NCBI GenBank assembly: GCA_903920695.1
Contig: CAIXNB010000186.1
Span: 1 to 40,921, forward strand
Direction: 5' to 3'
From: an uncultured beta proteobacterium
GTDB taxonomy: Bacteria > Pseudomonadota > Gammaproteobacteria > Burkholderiales > Burkholderiaceae_C
DNA: 40,921 nt
The notes under the pieces were generated by a model, which did not search any database, was not told the origin of the DNA, and was given only the letters and a program-made list of their open reading frames with translations. Shown one piece after another: positions 26,009 through 34,485 of the stretch (positions are counted from its first letter, which is position 1; every line of letters begins with the position of its first letter). A program made the position numbers and the translations under genes.

Positions 26009-27877
26009 TCAGCGCAACAGCAATGGTGCCGGCGGCACGGGTGGCAGCGCCACCTCCGGCGCGAGCCCAGCGGCGAATTGCGACTGGTAGAGCGCCCAGT
26101 AATGGCCGCGCGCCTGCAGCAGCGCGGCATGCTTGCCCTGCTCCAGCACCGTGCCGTGCTCCATGTAGACAATGACATCGGCGTCCAGAATGGTGGAGAG
26201 CCGGTGCGCAATCACAAAGCTTGTGCGCCCCACGCGCAGCGCCGCCATGGCCTGCTGCACCAGGCGCTCGGTGCGGGTGTCCACCGCGCTGGTGGCCTCG
26301 TCCAGGATCAGCACCACCGACTGGGCGATAAAGGCCCGTGCAAGCGTCAGCAGCTGCTGCTGCCCGGCGCTCATGCTGCCGCCGTTTTCATCGATCAGGG
26401 TTTGATAGCCCTGCGGCAGCAGGCGCACAAAGTCATCCACATGGCAGGCGCGGGCGGCTGCCAGCACCTCTGCCTCGGTGGCGCCACTGCGGCCATAGGC
26501 AATGTTCTCGCTGATGGTTCCGGCAAACAGCCAGGTCTGCTGCGGCACCACGCCGAAGTGGCGGCGCAGCGCCTCGCGGCTGATGCTGCGCGTGTCCACG
26601 CCGTCCAAACGGATGCAGCCGGCGTCGATTTCGTAAAAGCGCAACAGCAGGTTCATCAGCGTGGTCTTACCGGCGCCGGTTGGGCCGACAATTGCTACCG
26701 TCTGCCCGGCAGCGGCCTGCAGATTCACCTTCTCGAACAGCGGCTGCTCGGGCTGGTAGCGAAAGGTCACATCCTCAAAGGCAATAGCGCCGCGCGGCTG
26801 CGGCGCGTTGGTGCCTGCCTCGTCCACATCAGCCGCATCGGCGGGCAGTTCCAGCGCGTCCAGCAATTCAAACACGCGCTCGGTTGAGGCCAGGCCGGAC
26901 TGGGTGCTGCCCGACATACCCGCCATCTGCGATAGCGGCTGCGTCAGCTGGCGGGAATACTGCACAAAGGCCTGCAGCAGCCCCAGGCTGAAGGAGGCGC
27001 CAATGACGCGCAAGCCACCGAACCAGGCCATACCGGTGAACACCAGGTTGCCGATGAACAGAATACCGGGCTGCACCGCGCCGGACAGCACCTGCGCGAC
27101 ATAGCTACTGCGGTACAGCGCCTCGTTGTCCTTATCGAATTGCGCCCTGGCTGCTGCCTGGTGGTTGAACACCTTGATCAGCGTGTGGCCGCTGCAGTCC
27201 TCCTCCACCGTGGCGTTGAGCACGCCAGTGCAGCGCCACTGCTCGGAGAAGCGGGGCTGCGCGCGCGCCGTCAGCACGGCGGCCAGTGCGGCCGAGGCCG
27301 CCACGGCCAACAGCGCAATCAGGGTCAGCGCCGGTGACAGCAGCAGCATCATGATCAGCACGCCGAGCAGGCTGAGCACCGACATCAGCAACTGGCTGAG
27401 CAGCTGCTGCAGGCTCTGGCTGATGTTGTCCAGGTCGTTTGTCACGCGACTGAGCACCTCCCCATGCGGCTGTCGGTCAAACCAGGACAGGGGCAGGCGC
27501 GCGATCTTTTCCTCGGCCTGCTGACGCAGGCGGCGCACCACGCGCAGCAGCAGGCCGGTGCTGAGCCAGGCCTGCCACCAGTTGAGCGCGGCCGAGGTGG
27601 TGTAGAGCAGTAGCACCATGCCCAACAGGCGCGCCAGTTGCGCATAGTCGATGGGCCGGTGCGTGCTGACCGCGTTGTAGACCATGTCGGTGGCGCGGCC
27701 CAGCTGCCAGGGGCCCATCACGTGCAGCACCACGCTGGCCAGCGTGGCGGCCAGGATCAGCGCCAGCTCTCTGGGCTGGTCCAGCAGCAGGGTCAGCAGG
27801 CGGCGCAGCGTGGCGCCCCAGTGGCGCACATGAGCGCCAGCACCGGGCCCATTGCCGGGCATGCCGCGCGGACTCAT
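26009..27877 (-). CDS. Heterodimeric ABC exporter, canonical subunit
   Basis: A 622-residue half-transporter: six transmembrane helices (about residues 35-330) and a C-terminal nucleotide-binding domain. Walker A is GPTGAGKTTLMN, the signature loop is SMSAGQQQLLTLARA (SAGQQ in place of SGGQ), Walker B is VVLILDEATSAVD with the catalytic Glu intact, and the H-loop is VIAHRLSTI. It resembles the TM288/BmrD-type partner of heterodimeric multidrug or lipid exporters. The ATG overlaps the stop of the upstream subunit (ATGA). Substrate is unknown; the operon also carries an SDR enzyme. Confidence 0.92.
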   Translation of the reverse strand: MSPRGMPGNGPGAGAHVRHWGATLRRLLTLLLDQPRELALILAATLASVVLHVMGPWQLGRATDMVYNAVSTHRPIDYAQLARLLGMVLLLYTTSAALNWWQAWLSTGLLLRVVRRLRQQAEEKIARLPLSWFDRQPHGEVLSRVTNDLDNISQSLQQLLSQLLMSVLSLLGVLIMMLLLSPALTLIALLAVAASAALAAVLTARAQPRFSEQWRCTGVLNATVEEDCSGHTLIKVFNHQAAARAQFDKDNEALYRSSYVAQVLSGAVQPGILFIGNLVFTGMAWFGGLRVIGASFSLGLLQAFVQYSRQLTQPLSQMAGMSGSTQSGLASTERVFELLDALELPADAADVDEAGTNAPQPRGAIAFEDVTFRYQPEQPLFEKVNLQAAAGQTVAIVGPTGAGKTTLMNLLLRFYEIDAGCIRLDGVDTRSISREALRRHFGVVPQQTWLFAGTISENIAYGRSGATEAEVLAAARACHVDDFVRLLPQGYQTLIDENGGSMSAGQQQLLTLARAFIAQSVVLILDEATSAVDTRTERLVQQAMAALRVGRTSFVIAHRLSTILDADVIVYMEHGTVLEQGKHAALLQARGHYWALYQSQFAAGLAPEVALPPVPPAPLLLR

Positions 27878-29640
27878 GGCAGCACCGCGCTATCGCGCTG
27901 CGAGGCGACGATGTCGCGGTAGGCACTGCTGTTCTGCAACAGGCTGGCATGGCTGCCGCTGGCCAGCAACGCGCCGCCATCGAGCAGCACAATGCGGTCG
28001 GCCTGCTGCACCGAGCTGACGCGTTGGCCGACCAGCAGCAGGCAGGCGTCCTGCAGCAGCGGCCGCAGCGCCAAGCGCAGTCGCGCATCGGTGGCGTAGT
28101 CCAGCGCCGAGAAGCTGTCGTCCATCAGGTAGACGCGCGGCTTGCCCACCAGCGCGCGCGCAATCGTCAGGCGCTGCCTTTGCCCGCCAGAAAAATTGCC
28201 ACCGCCCTGGGTTACCGGCGTCTGCAGCCCCAGCGGCAGCGCGGCCACAAAGTGGCGCGCCTGCGCCACCTCCAGCGCCTGCCACAACTCGTCTTCGGTG
28301 GCGGCGGGGCGGCCCAGGCGCAGGTTGCTGGCGATGGTGCCGGTGAACAGGTAGGCCTGTTGCGGCACCAGCCCAATGGCGCCCCACAGCACCGGCAGCG
28401 ACAGTGCACGCACATCGACACCGCCCAGGCTGACGCTGCCGCTGCTGGCATCAAACAAACGCGGCACTAGGCTGAGCAGGGTCGACTTGCCGGCGCCGGT
28501 GGCGCCGATCACGGCCACGGTCTGACCGGGCTCTATGCACAGGTCCATGCCCTGCAGTGCCACCTTCTGCGCGCCGGGATAGCGAAAGCCCACGCCGCGA
28601 AACACCACACCAGAGCCCGCCCCGCTGCCCGCCTGGCGCGCCGGCAGCGCCTGGGCGGTAACGGGTTCGCGTACCGATGATGGCGTGCGCAACAACTCCT
28701 CGACGCGGCGCGCACACACCAGTGCGCGCGGCACAATGGCAAACAGCAGCGCAGCCATCATCACCGACATCAGAATCTGCGCCACATAGGCCAGAAAGGC
28801 AATCAGCGAGCCCACCTGCAGCGTACCTGCGTCAAGGCGGCTGGCCGAGAACCAAACCAGCGCGGTGGTGCTCCACTGCATCACCAGCACCGCAATCGGA
28901 ATCAGGGCTGCCATCAGGCGCCCGGTGTGGAGCGCGGTGTCGGTGAGCGTGTCATTGGCCACAGCGAAGCGCTGGCGCTCGGCTTGGTCGCGCACAAAGG
29001 CACGTACCACGCGCAGACCGGTGAGTTGCTCGCGCAGGATCTGGTTGACGCGGTCAATCTGCCCCTGCATCTTCTGGAAATACTGCACCGCGCGCGACAT
29101 CAGCAGCGCCACCGCCAGCAACAGCAGCGGAATGCTCACAACCAACAGCAGCGACAGGCCAGCATCCTCGCGCACCGCCATCACCACCCCACCCACAGCC
29201 ATCAGCGGCGCGCTGATGATCATGGTCAGCACCATGAGCAGGCCAGTCTGTAGCTGCAGCACATCGTTGCTACTGCGGGTGATCAGCGAGGGCGTGCCAA
29301 AGTGGTTGAGCTCCTGCAGTGAGTAGCTCTGGACCTGGGCGAACACGCGCGCACGCAGGTCACGCCCGTAGCCCATGGCCAAGCGTGCACCCAGCCAGGT
29401 AGCGGCCACTGCCAGGAGCCCCTGCATCATCGCCACGACCAGCATCAGCAGCCCCATGTGCCTCACATAGGCGCTATCACCGCGGCTCACGCCCAGGTCC
29501 ACCACCTCGGCACTCAGGTGCGGCAGCAGCAGCGTGGCCAGCGTCTGCAGTACCTGCAGCGCCAGCAAGAGCAGTAGACTGCGCCAGTGCGGCCGCAGGC
29601 CCTGCAGCACACCACTGCGGGCGATTCCCTGCCAGGTCAC
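27874..29640 (-). CDS. Heterodimeric ABC exporter, degenerate-site subunit
   Basis: A 588-residue half-transporter with six helices and a C-terminal ATPase domain. Walker A is GATGAGKSTLLS and the signature is NFSGGQRQRLTIARA. Walker B reads VYLMDDSFSALD, with Asp in place of the catalytic Glu, and the H-loop His is replaced in LVGQRVSSV. Such a one-sided degenerate ATP site is the hallmark of TM287/288, LmrCD and BmrCD-type heterodimers. The start is GTG at 29640 overlapping the TGA of the SDR gene. It therefore pairs with the downstream canonical subunit. Confidence 0.92.
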   Translation of the reverse strand: MTWQGIARSGVLQGLRPHWRSLLLLLALQVLQTLATLLLPHLSAEVVDLGVSRGDSAYVRHMGLLMLVVAMMQGLLAVAATWLGARLAMGYGRDLRARVFAQVQSYSLQELNHFGTPSLITRSSNDVLQLQTGLLMVLTMIISAPLMAVGGVVMAVREDAGLSLLLVVSIPLLLLAVALLMSRAVQYFQKMQGQIDRVNQILREQLTGLRVVRAFVRDQAERQRFAVANDTLTDTALHTGRLMAALIPIAVLVMQWSTTALVWFSASRLDAGTLQVGSLIAFLAYVAQILMSVMMAALLFAIVPRALVCARRVEELLRTPSSVREPVTAQALPARQAGSGAGSGVVFRGVGFRYPGAQKVALQGMDLCIEPGQTVAVIGATGAGKSTLLSLVPRLFDASSGSVSLGGVDVRALSLPVLWGAIGLVPQQAYLFTGTIASNLRLGRPAATEDELWQALEVAQARHFVAALPLGLQTPVTQGGGNFSGGQRQRLTIARALVGKPRVYLMDDSFSALDYATDARLRLALRPLLQDACLLLVGQRVSSVQQADRIVLLDGGALLASGSHASLLQNSSAYRDIVASQRDSAVLP

Positions 29641-30632
29641 ACGCTAAGCGCTGGCGCAGCCGTCCGTGCCGGCTTCGCTGTTGGCGCGGCGACGTGCTGC
29701 GGCGCCGGAAAATCGGCGCCACGCGCCACCGCCTCGACCGCCACGATGTCCTGGCGCAAAGCGTCGAGCTTGGTCAAGGCGCCTTCAAACGCATCGGCGC
29801 CCAGCAGCAGGTGGTGCGGTGGCTGGCCCGACTGCACGGCCGCCAGAATGGCTTGCGCGGCGCGCACCGGGTCGCCCGGCTGCTTGCCCGATTGGGCGCG
29901 CAGCTGCCGGCGCACTGCACCGGCAGTGGCCTCGTAGTCGTCGATTTGTTGCTCGCTTTCATGGGCCGAGCGGCCAGCCCAATCGGTGCGAAAGCCGCTC
30001 GGCTCCACCACCATGACCTGGATGCCCAGCGGCTCGACTTCCTGCCACAGCGCCTCGCTCAGGCCTTCCACGGCAAACTTGGTGGCGTTGTAATAGCCCA
30101 GCGCCGGAAACGCGCGCAGTCCACCCAGCGAAGAGAAGTTGACCACGCAACCGTGGCGGCGGCGGCGCATGCCCGGCAACACCGCCTGCACCATGGCGCA
30201 CATGCCGAACACGTTAACGTCAAACATGTCGCGCACGGCTTCGGGCTCGCCCTCTTCGATCGCGGCAAAGTAGCCAATGCCAGCGTTGTTGACCAGCACG
30301 TCAATGCGGCCGAAGCGGCGCTCGGCGGTGGCCACTGCAGCGGCGACGCAGAACGGATGCGTCACATCCAGCCGCAGCACCAATACGTTGTCATGCATCT
30401 CCAGTTCCTGCAAAGCGTACGGATTGCGGGCAGTGACCACGGTGCGAAAGCCCTTGGCGATGGCCTGCTTGACCAGTTCCAGGCCAAAGCCGGTGGAGCA
30501 GCCAGTGATGAACCAGACCGGCGCCTCGGTGGACAGCGCGCTGGACGATGCTACCGTGGTGGCAGGCCGAACGGAAGGCTGGTTGGAAACTTTGGCGACT
30601 GCCGCGGTGCTAAGCTGCATGGTAGGGCCCAT
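29637..30632 (-). CDS. Short-chain dehydrogenase/reductase heading the ABC operon
   Basis: A 331-residue classical SDR. The Rossmann motif TGCSTGFG, NNAG, the catalytic Ser (NFSSLGG) and YNATK (Tyr-x3-Lys) are present. An unusual Ser/Thr/Ala-rich N-terminal extension of about 37 residues precedes the domain, and the C-terminus ends in a Pro/Ala-rich tail. Two starts are possible (30632 or 30620), neither with a strong ribosome site. It overlaps the ABC subunit gene by four bases. The substrate is unknown; co-translation suggests it acts on the same compound that the exporter handles. Confidence 0.88.
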   Translation of the reverse strand: MGPTMQLSTAAVAKVSNQPSVRPATTVASSSALSTEAPVWFITGCSTGFGLELVKQAIAKGFRTVVTARNPYALQELEMHDNVLVLRLDVTHPFCVAAAVATAERRFGRIDVLVNNAGIGYFAAIEEGEPEAVRDMFDVNVFGMCAMVQAVLPGMRRRRHGCVVNFSSLGGLRAFPALGYYNATKFAVEGLSEALWQEVEPLGIQVMVVEPSGFRTDWAGRSAHESEQQIDDYEATAGAVRRQLRAQSGKQPGDPVRAAQAILAAVQSGQPPHHLLLGADAFEGALTKLDALRQDIVAVEAVARGADFPAPQHVAAPTAKPARTAAPALSV

Positions 30633-31253
30633 TGGTTGAAAGCTTGAGCTTCAGCGCAAGCTGATGGCCCGTCTGTGTGCCATCACACATGGCCCACCTC
30701 AGTGAGCCTGGCGGCTGTCGATTTGGGATCGAAAGCTCGAACCTCCGCCCCTTCTCACTCGTCACCGGACGAGCACGTTCACCTTGGTCGGTCATTGCAA
30801 TGGCTCCTTTCCATAGTCGAAAACCTTGCTGAAAAAAAGCAGCGATGGCACGATCTCATAGAAATGGCGAATGCATTGTCATTTCTTCATCCGTCCGGGT
30901 GCCAGACCGCCCGGGTTTGCTCGTGCCAATCCTTGACATTAGCTGCTGTACCGTTCTCGTGAATGCATCGAGCATCGACCGGCTGACGTAACCGCGCTCG
31001 CGGATAGGTAGCTGAGATCTGCTTGATTTCAAAGAGGTGTGTTGGAAGTTCATGGCTAAGTGTCGACTCCCAAGCGCCTTGCTTTCTGTGCGATGTCACA
31101 CACAGTGGCCGTTTAATTCGGTGGCACGTCGCCATTGACGGGTGGCAGGTGGGCTTGGTGCATCAAGGAACACTTCAGCCAATTCCGGAGCCATAGCAGA
31201 CCACGGAGCCGCCAAACGCTTCTTCAAGGCCGGGGCGCTTACGCAAGCGCTAT

Positions 31254-31267
31254 GTGCGCTACCGCAC
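31254..31267. promoter_or_regulatory. Inverted repeat GTGCGCTACCGCAC, copy 1
   Basis: A perfect 5-4-5 inverted repeat (GTGCG, CGCAC). The same motif with T for C in the loop occurs at 35423-35436, also in a non-coding spacer near stress-type genes. Recurrence suggests a shared protein site or a small structured element. Confidence 0.4.
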
Positions 31268-31401
31268 CGACAAATTTCTGGCTCACACGGATTCTTGAAT
31301 CAGGACGACGTCTTCAATGCCCTGTTTATGCAAACCGCCGTCGGCACAGGACCTGCGGCACATCCTATTCTTTTTGACTCTGCCAAGGTGAACAACTGAC
31401 T

Positions 31402-31719
31402 ATGCACTACGACCAACAACAACCAGAAAATCGAGTGAACCGGACGTTACCGGTCGCCATTGCCTGGATGCCAACAGGCGCTAGCCTTGTGCGTGCTGGA
31501 ACTGGCGCCAATTCAGGTCAGCGGGGCTCGAAATTGCACGCTGTTGAAATACAAAATGGTGAACAGTACCAGGCCTACAAGCGCCGCACGGCTCTGTGCG
31601 GCCTCTGGCCCAGACAGATATGGAATGCAGACAGAACCATTGATGAAAAGTGCTCACGATGCCAATTCGCAATGACAAAACGGATCAACAAGGGTTTGGC
31701 GTTTTTGGACTTGCGTTAG
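31402..31719 (+). CDS. Possible small zinc-knuckle protein
   Basis: A 105-codon frame with ATG 10 bases after AAGGTG. Its second half, RRTALCGLWPRQIWNADRTI then DEKCSRCQ, has the C-G and C-x2-C spacing of short zinc-binding DUF3039-like proteins. The first half shows nothing. It could be a genuine small gene or a decayed one; I do not recognise a close family. Confidence 0.3.
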   Translation: MHYDQQQPENRVNRTLPVAIAWMPTGASLVRAGTGANSGQRGSKLHAVEIQNGEQYQAYKRRTALCGLWPRQIWNADRTIDEKCSRCQFAMTKRINKGLAFLDLR

Positions 31720-32027
31720 CGGTTAGCGTCAGCCAGCCATGTTGGCATGCAACGAATGACAACCCGTTGAATGCCTAAAGCATGCCACAACGCGTCCCGA
31801 CACAGGTCGGCGTGGTATTGAGCGCAGCGACATCAAGGAGGAGCCAAAGGGCGGGGGGACAGTCAGTCTGAGGCAGGCACAGGTTTGAAAAACCGCCATA
31901 CACATCCGCCACGGTCAGGAACAGGGTGATATGTGTACAGGCGCACTGACCAGTCGCGCTTGATTTTATACGATAGTACCTGAGTCGCAACGCAAATCGC
32001 GTTTACGCCTGACCAAGGAGATTACCT

Positions 32028-32324
32028 ATGCCAAGTTTCGGATCGCCATTTTCAGGGCTTGCCAAAGACAAGAAAATTAGCCACGAGGAGCTTGTCAGAG
32101 CCGTTCGTTTCATGATTGCTGCGGAGTACGAGGCCACCCAGATGTACATGCAGTTAGCCGAATCCACTGACCATCCGCTTGCCATCAAAGTGCTGACGGA
32201 AATTGCTAACGAAGAACGCGTTCACGCCGGGGAATTCCTTCGGCTGTTGCATGATCTTTCACCTGATGAAGCCAAGTTCTATGCAGAAGGCGCAAAAGAA
32301 GTTGAAGACGAAATAGAAAAATGA
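32028..32324 (+). CDS. Small ferritin-like (EncFtn-type) protein
   Basis: A 98-residue helical protein. One ferritin-like half-site is clear: HEELVRAVRFMIAAEYEATQ and IANEERVHAGEFLRLL supply the Glu and Glu-x2-His iron ligands. The length and two-helix layout match encapsulated-ferritin-type proteins, which assemble their iron site at a dimer interface. There is no encapsulin gene in the window and no obvious encapsulin-targeting tail (it ends EVEDEIEK), so it may act free in the cytoplasm as an iron oxidase. GGAG precedes the start. Its lone position upstream of a convergent gene suggests its own promoter. Confidence 0.8.
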   Translation: MPSFGSPFSGLAKDKKISHEELVRAVRFMIAAEYEATQMYMQLAESTDHPLAIKVLTEIANEERVHAGEFLRLLHDLSPDEAKFYAEGAKEVEDEIEK

Positions 32325-32529
32325 GCTTGCGAACGTTTGCAGGAATCAGGTTTCAATAGTGGCCCAGGCAGGTGACTGGCTTTGGAATGTTTCGTCAACT
32401 CAAGCGCATAGGGCAAGCTGCATCCATCGATTGCTGAAGCTGCTGTTTGGATTTTCTTGCGAAAGTAGTCAGCCCACAAAAATTCGCTAACCGGGCTCAT
32501 GTCCTTGCCGAATGCGTCAGCCCTGCGCT

Positions 32530-33405
32530 TCAAGGGCGCTTTTTCACCTGCACGTCGACCTCCATGCCAAGGTAGTCGTTTGCCAAGCCGATCCATGAGC
32601 CGCTAACGGGCGAGGCCAGGCTGGCGTGCCTGGCTACACCGACGCGGATCAGATCCATGCCGCCGACCAGATTGTTGGTGGGGTCGAACGGGATCCAACC
32701 GGCTCCGGGCAGGTAGACCTGCACCCAGGCATGCGTGCTTCCACCGCGCGTTGTGCCGCTCTCATGCAAGGGTGTATACAGGTAGCCTGAGACGAATCGT
32801 GCCGCGTAGCCGAGATGGCGAATGGCCTCGATCATGAGCGTGGCAAAGTCCCTGCAAGTTCCGCTTTGCAGGCGCAAGCTGTCGTACGGCGTTTGCACGC
32901 CCTCGTCAAGGCGGACCTGGTAGCGCGTGGTGTCGCGTATGAATTGCGTCATCGTCACCAGCAACTCACGCGTGCCGGTGGCGCCATCGCGAAGAACAAA
33001 CTGTTGCGCCCAAGCGCGCAGGCTGCCGTCGGGGTCCTCGTAATACGGACGCCGATAGTGCGCCAGCACTATCTGCTCCTCGGCGTCATAGTCGAATGGA
33101 AAGCTTTGCGCATGCGGGCTCAAGGGGAAGTCCAGCGCCCTCGTTCCGGTGTGCTCGACCGAAAAGGAGCACACCACCTTGAACTCGCTGGCCGGGCTTT
33201 GCGGCTGAACCAACGCCACCGAGTTGGAATAGGCATCCTGGATCAAACGCACGTCCACCGGGGCGGGCGTGACCTGCATGCCGGTGGCCAGAACGCGCAA
33301 GTCATGGCTATCGCGCGGGCGAAACATCACCCGGTGCTCGCCGAGCGGGACCGCTCGCGCAAAGCGGTAATGGGTGGTGTGGGTGATGTCGAAAAAAACG
33401 GACAT
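32530..33405 (-). CDS. Transglutaminase-like cysteine protease-fold protein
   Basis: A 291-residue protein with an N-terminal bacterial transglutaminase-like beta domain (THTTHYRFARAVPLGEHRVM) and a transglutaminase core. The triad is visible: Cys in LQSGTCRDFATLM, His in GGSTHAWVQVYLPG, Asp in IPFDPTNNL. No signal peptide is present, so it is probably cytoplasmic. Proteins like this often sit beside alpha-E/circularly permuted ATP-grasp genes that make a peptide-like product, but those partners are absent here. It converges on the ferritin-like gene. Confidence 0.88.
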   Translation of the reverse strand: MSVFFDITHTTHYRFARAVPLGEHRVMFRPRDSHDLRVLATGMQVTPAPVDVRLIQDAYSNSVALVQPQSPASEFKVVCSFSVEHTGTRALDFPLSPHAQSFPFDYDAEEQIVLAHYRRPYYEDPDGSLRAWAQQFVLRDGATGTRELLVTMTQFIRDTTRYQVRLDEGVQTPYDSLRLQSGTCRDFATLMIEAIRHLGYAARFVSGYLYTPLHESGTTRGGSTHAWVQVYLPGAGWIPFDPTNNLVGGMDLIRVGVARHASLASPVSGSWIGLANDYLGMEVDVQVKKRP

Positions 33406-33585
33406 GAAAATGGGGTGTCGTCAAGCGCTACGGGCAAAGGCTTAGAAGTCCTCGATGGGCAGCGCTGAGCGGAGCGGAAAGCCCTGGGAAACGTGGCAAC
33501 CATGGAGCGTAACAAAATCGCGCTGCACCTCAATTTCCAGCCCTGCGGCGATGACCGCCAGCTCTAACCTTCAGGTCAGAAATTC

Positions 33586-33792
33586 CTAGCGATGATGAAC
33601 CGCGTCCTTGACTGCGTTTATTGCATCATGAGCCCGTTCTTTGGCATCACCAAGTCGCACTTCTGCTTTGCCAGTGACCTGCTTGTAGATGCCCTTGGCC
33701 TCTTGTTTTCTGTTTCCGGCTAGCTTGCCAGCCTCCTCTTGAACTTTTCCAGTGAGGTCCTTGACAGTGCCTTTGATTTGATCTTTGTTCAT
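33586..33792 (-). CDS. CsbD-family stress protein
   Basis: A 68-residue hydrophilic protein starting MNKDQIKGTVKDLTGKVQEE, the exact CsbD/YjbJ signature, with a repeated Lys/Glu/Ala amphipathic pattern. GGA precedes the ATG. CsbD proteins are abundant in general stress and stationary phase; their molecular action is unknown. A repeat motif lies upstream at 33908-33944. Confidence 0.92.
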   Translation of the reverse strand: MNKDQIKGTVKDLTGKVQEEAGKLAGNRKQEAKGIYKQVTGKAEVRLGDAKERAHDAINAVKDAVHHR

Positions 33793-33907
33793 GATGGTAT
33801 TCCTTTGAAGGTGAACGAATTACTTCGCAAGTGAGCTGGTTGATAGCTCAGTGCTGAATGCTAATAATTCGACGTGACGCCATCTGTTCGATTGCATACA
33901 TAGCCTG

Positions 33908-33944
33908 GTACTCCGACACAGAAATATCGAAACATGAAAGCGCG
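33908..33944. repeat. GTACTCCGACACAGA repeat, copy 1
   Basis: This 37-base segment matches 37835-37871 at 35 positions; the first 14 bases recur at 39867-39880. On the minus strand both long copies also read as ISVSEY in the same frame (CFDISVSEY here, CFAISVSEY there), so the repeat may be a decayed coding duplication or a regulatory element. Confidence 0.55.
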
Positions 33945-34007
33945 CCTTCACACCCATGCCGTCGTTGCAAATCCTCGCCATAGCGCAAGAGAGCGCCGGC
34001 GCGGCCG

Positions 34008-34127
34008 TCCAGCACTGAGGACATCTCCAATATCTATGCCGAAAGCTTCCAGAGCACTGCGCATTTGCAACGCATCCTGACGCAGGCCCAGACCACCGTC
34101 GACGCCGCACTGGCGTCACCATCGTGA
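34008..34127 (+). pseudogene. C-terminal gene fragment of unknown family
   Basis: One frame reads EDISNIYAESFQSTAHLQRI then LTQAQTTVDAALASPS before TGA at 34125-34127, with helical coding-like composition but no start. Its last 40 bases match 21071-21111 (AQSIVDAALASVS in one frame) at about 33 of 40 positions. I do not recognise the family. Confidence 0.3.
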
Positions 34128-34149
34128 GGACCACAGCGTCTGTTCTGTG

Positions 34150-34467
34150 TTACACGCCCCAAACCACATCTTTACCGGCCTGCGCGCTGGTCCTGAGCAA
34201 ATCGATGAACGGAGCGGCGCGGTGGCGCAGTTCGACCTTGTCGTCTTCGACTTCATGCTCCAACGTGAGTTTTTCCTGAGGCGGCGATTGCGCTGCTTCA
34301 TGCGCTGCACAGGCCGCCTCCAGAGCGGCCAAGGCGGCCGGAATTTGCGCCACGGTGATGATGCCGCGCGGCGTTGCAGTCTTGCCAACAATGGCGAGCA
34401 TCTGATCACCCGTGACCTGCAACATGATGACGTCACCAGCGGCTTGCGATTTGAATTTGTAAATCAT
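34150..34467 (-). CDS. DUF1840 protein
   Basis: A 105-residue protein beginning MIYKFKSQAAGDVIMLQVTG and ending with LLRTSAQAGKDVVWGV, both signatures of DUF1840, a family found almost only in Betaproteobacteria. GGAGAAG precedes the ATG. It starts 18 bases after the stop of the second PRC-barrel gene, so the two form a transcription unit. Function unknown. Confidence 0.9.
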   Translation of the reverse strand: MIYKFKSQAAGDVIMLQVTGDQMLAIVGKTATPRGIITVAQIPAALAALEAACAAHEAAQSPPQEKLTLEHEVEDDKVELRHRAAPFIDLLRTSAQAGKDVVWGV

Positions 34468-34485
34468 GCAGTCTTCTCCATGGAT

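Larger units (their letters stand above)
30633..32027. other. 1.4-kb spacer with no firmly recognised gene
   Basis: Only short frames are present. The two best are 31142-31399 (MAGGLGASRNTSANSGAIAD, 85 residues, unrecognised) and the possible zinc-knuckle protein at 31402-31719, which begins two bases after the first stops. A GTGCG-CTAC-CGCAC inverted repeat lies at 31254-31267, and CCGAC-ACAG-GTCGG occurs near 31,797-31,812. The rest looks like non-coding or decayed sequence. Confidence 0.4.
33793..34149. other. 357-base spacer holding a repeat and a gene fragment
   Basis: Between csbD and the DUF1840 gene there is no intact gene. It holds one copy of the GTACTCCGACACAGA repeat (33908-33944) and a short coding-like fragment (34008-34127). 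The csbD promoter should lie at the left end. Confidence 0.5.
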
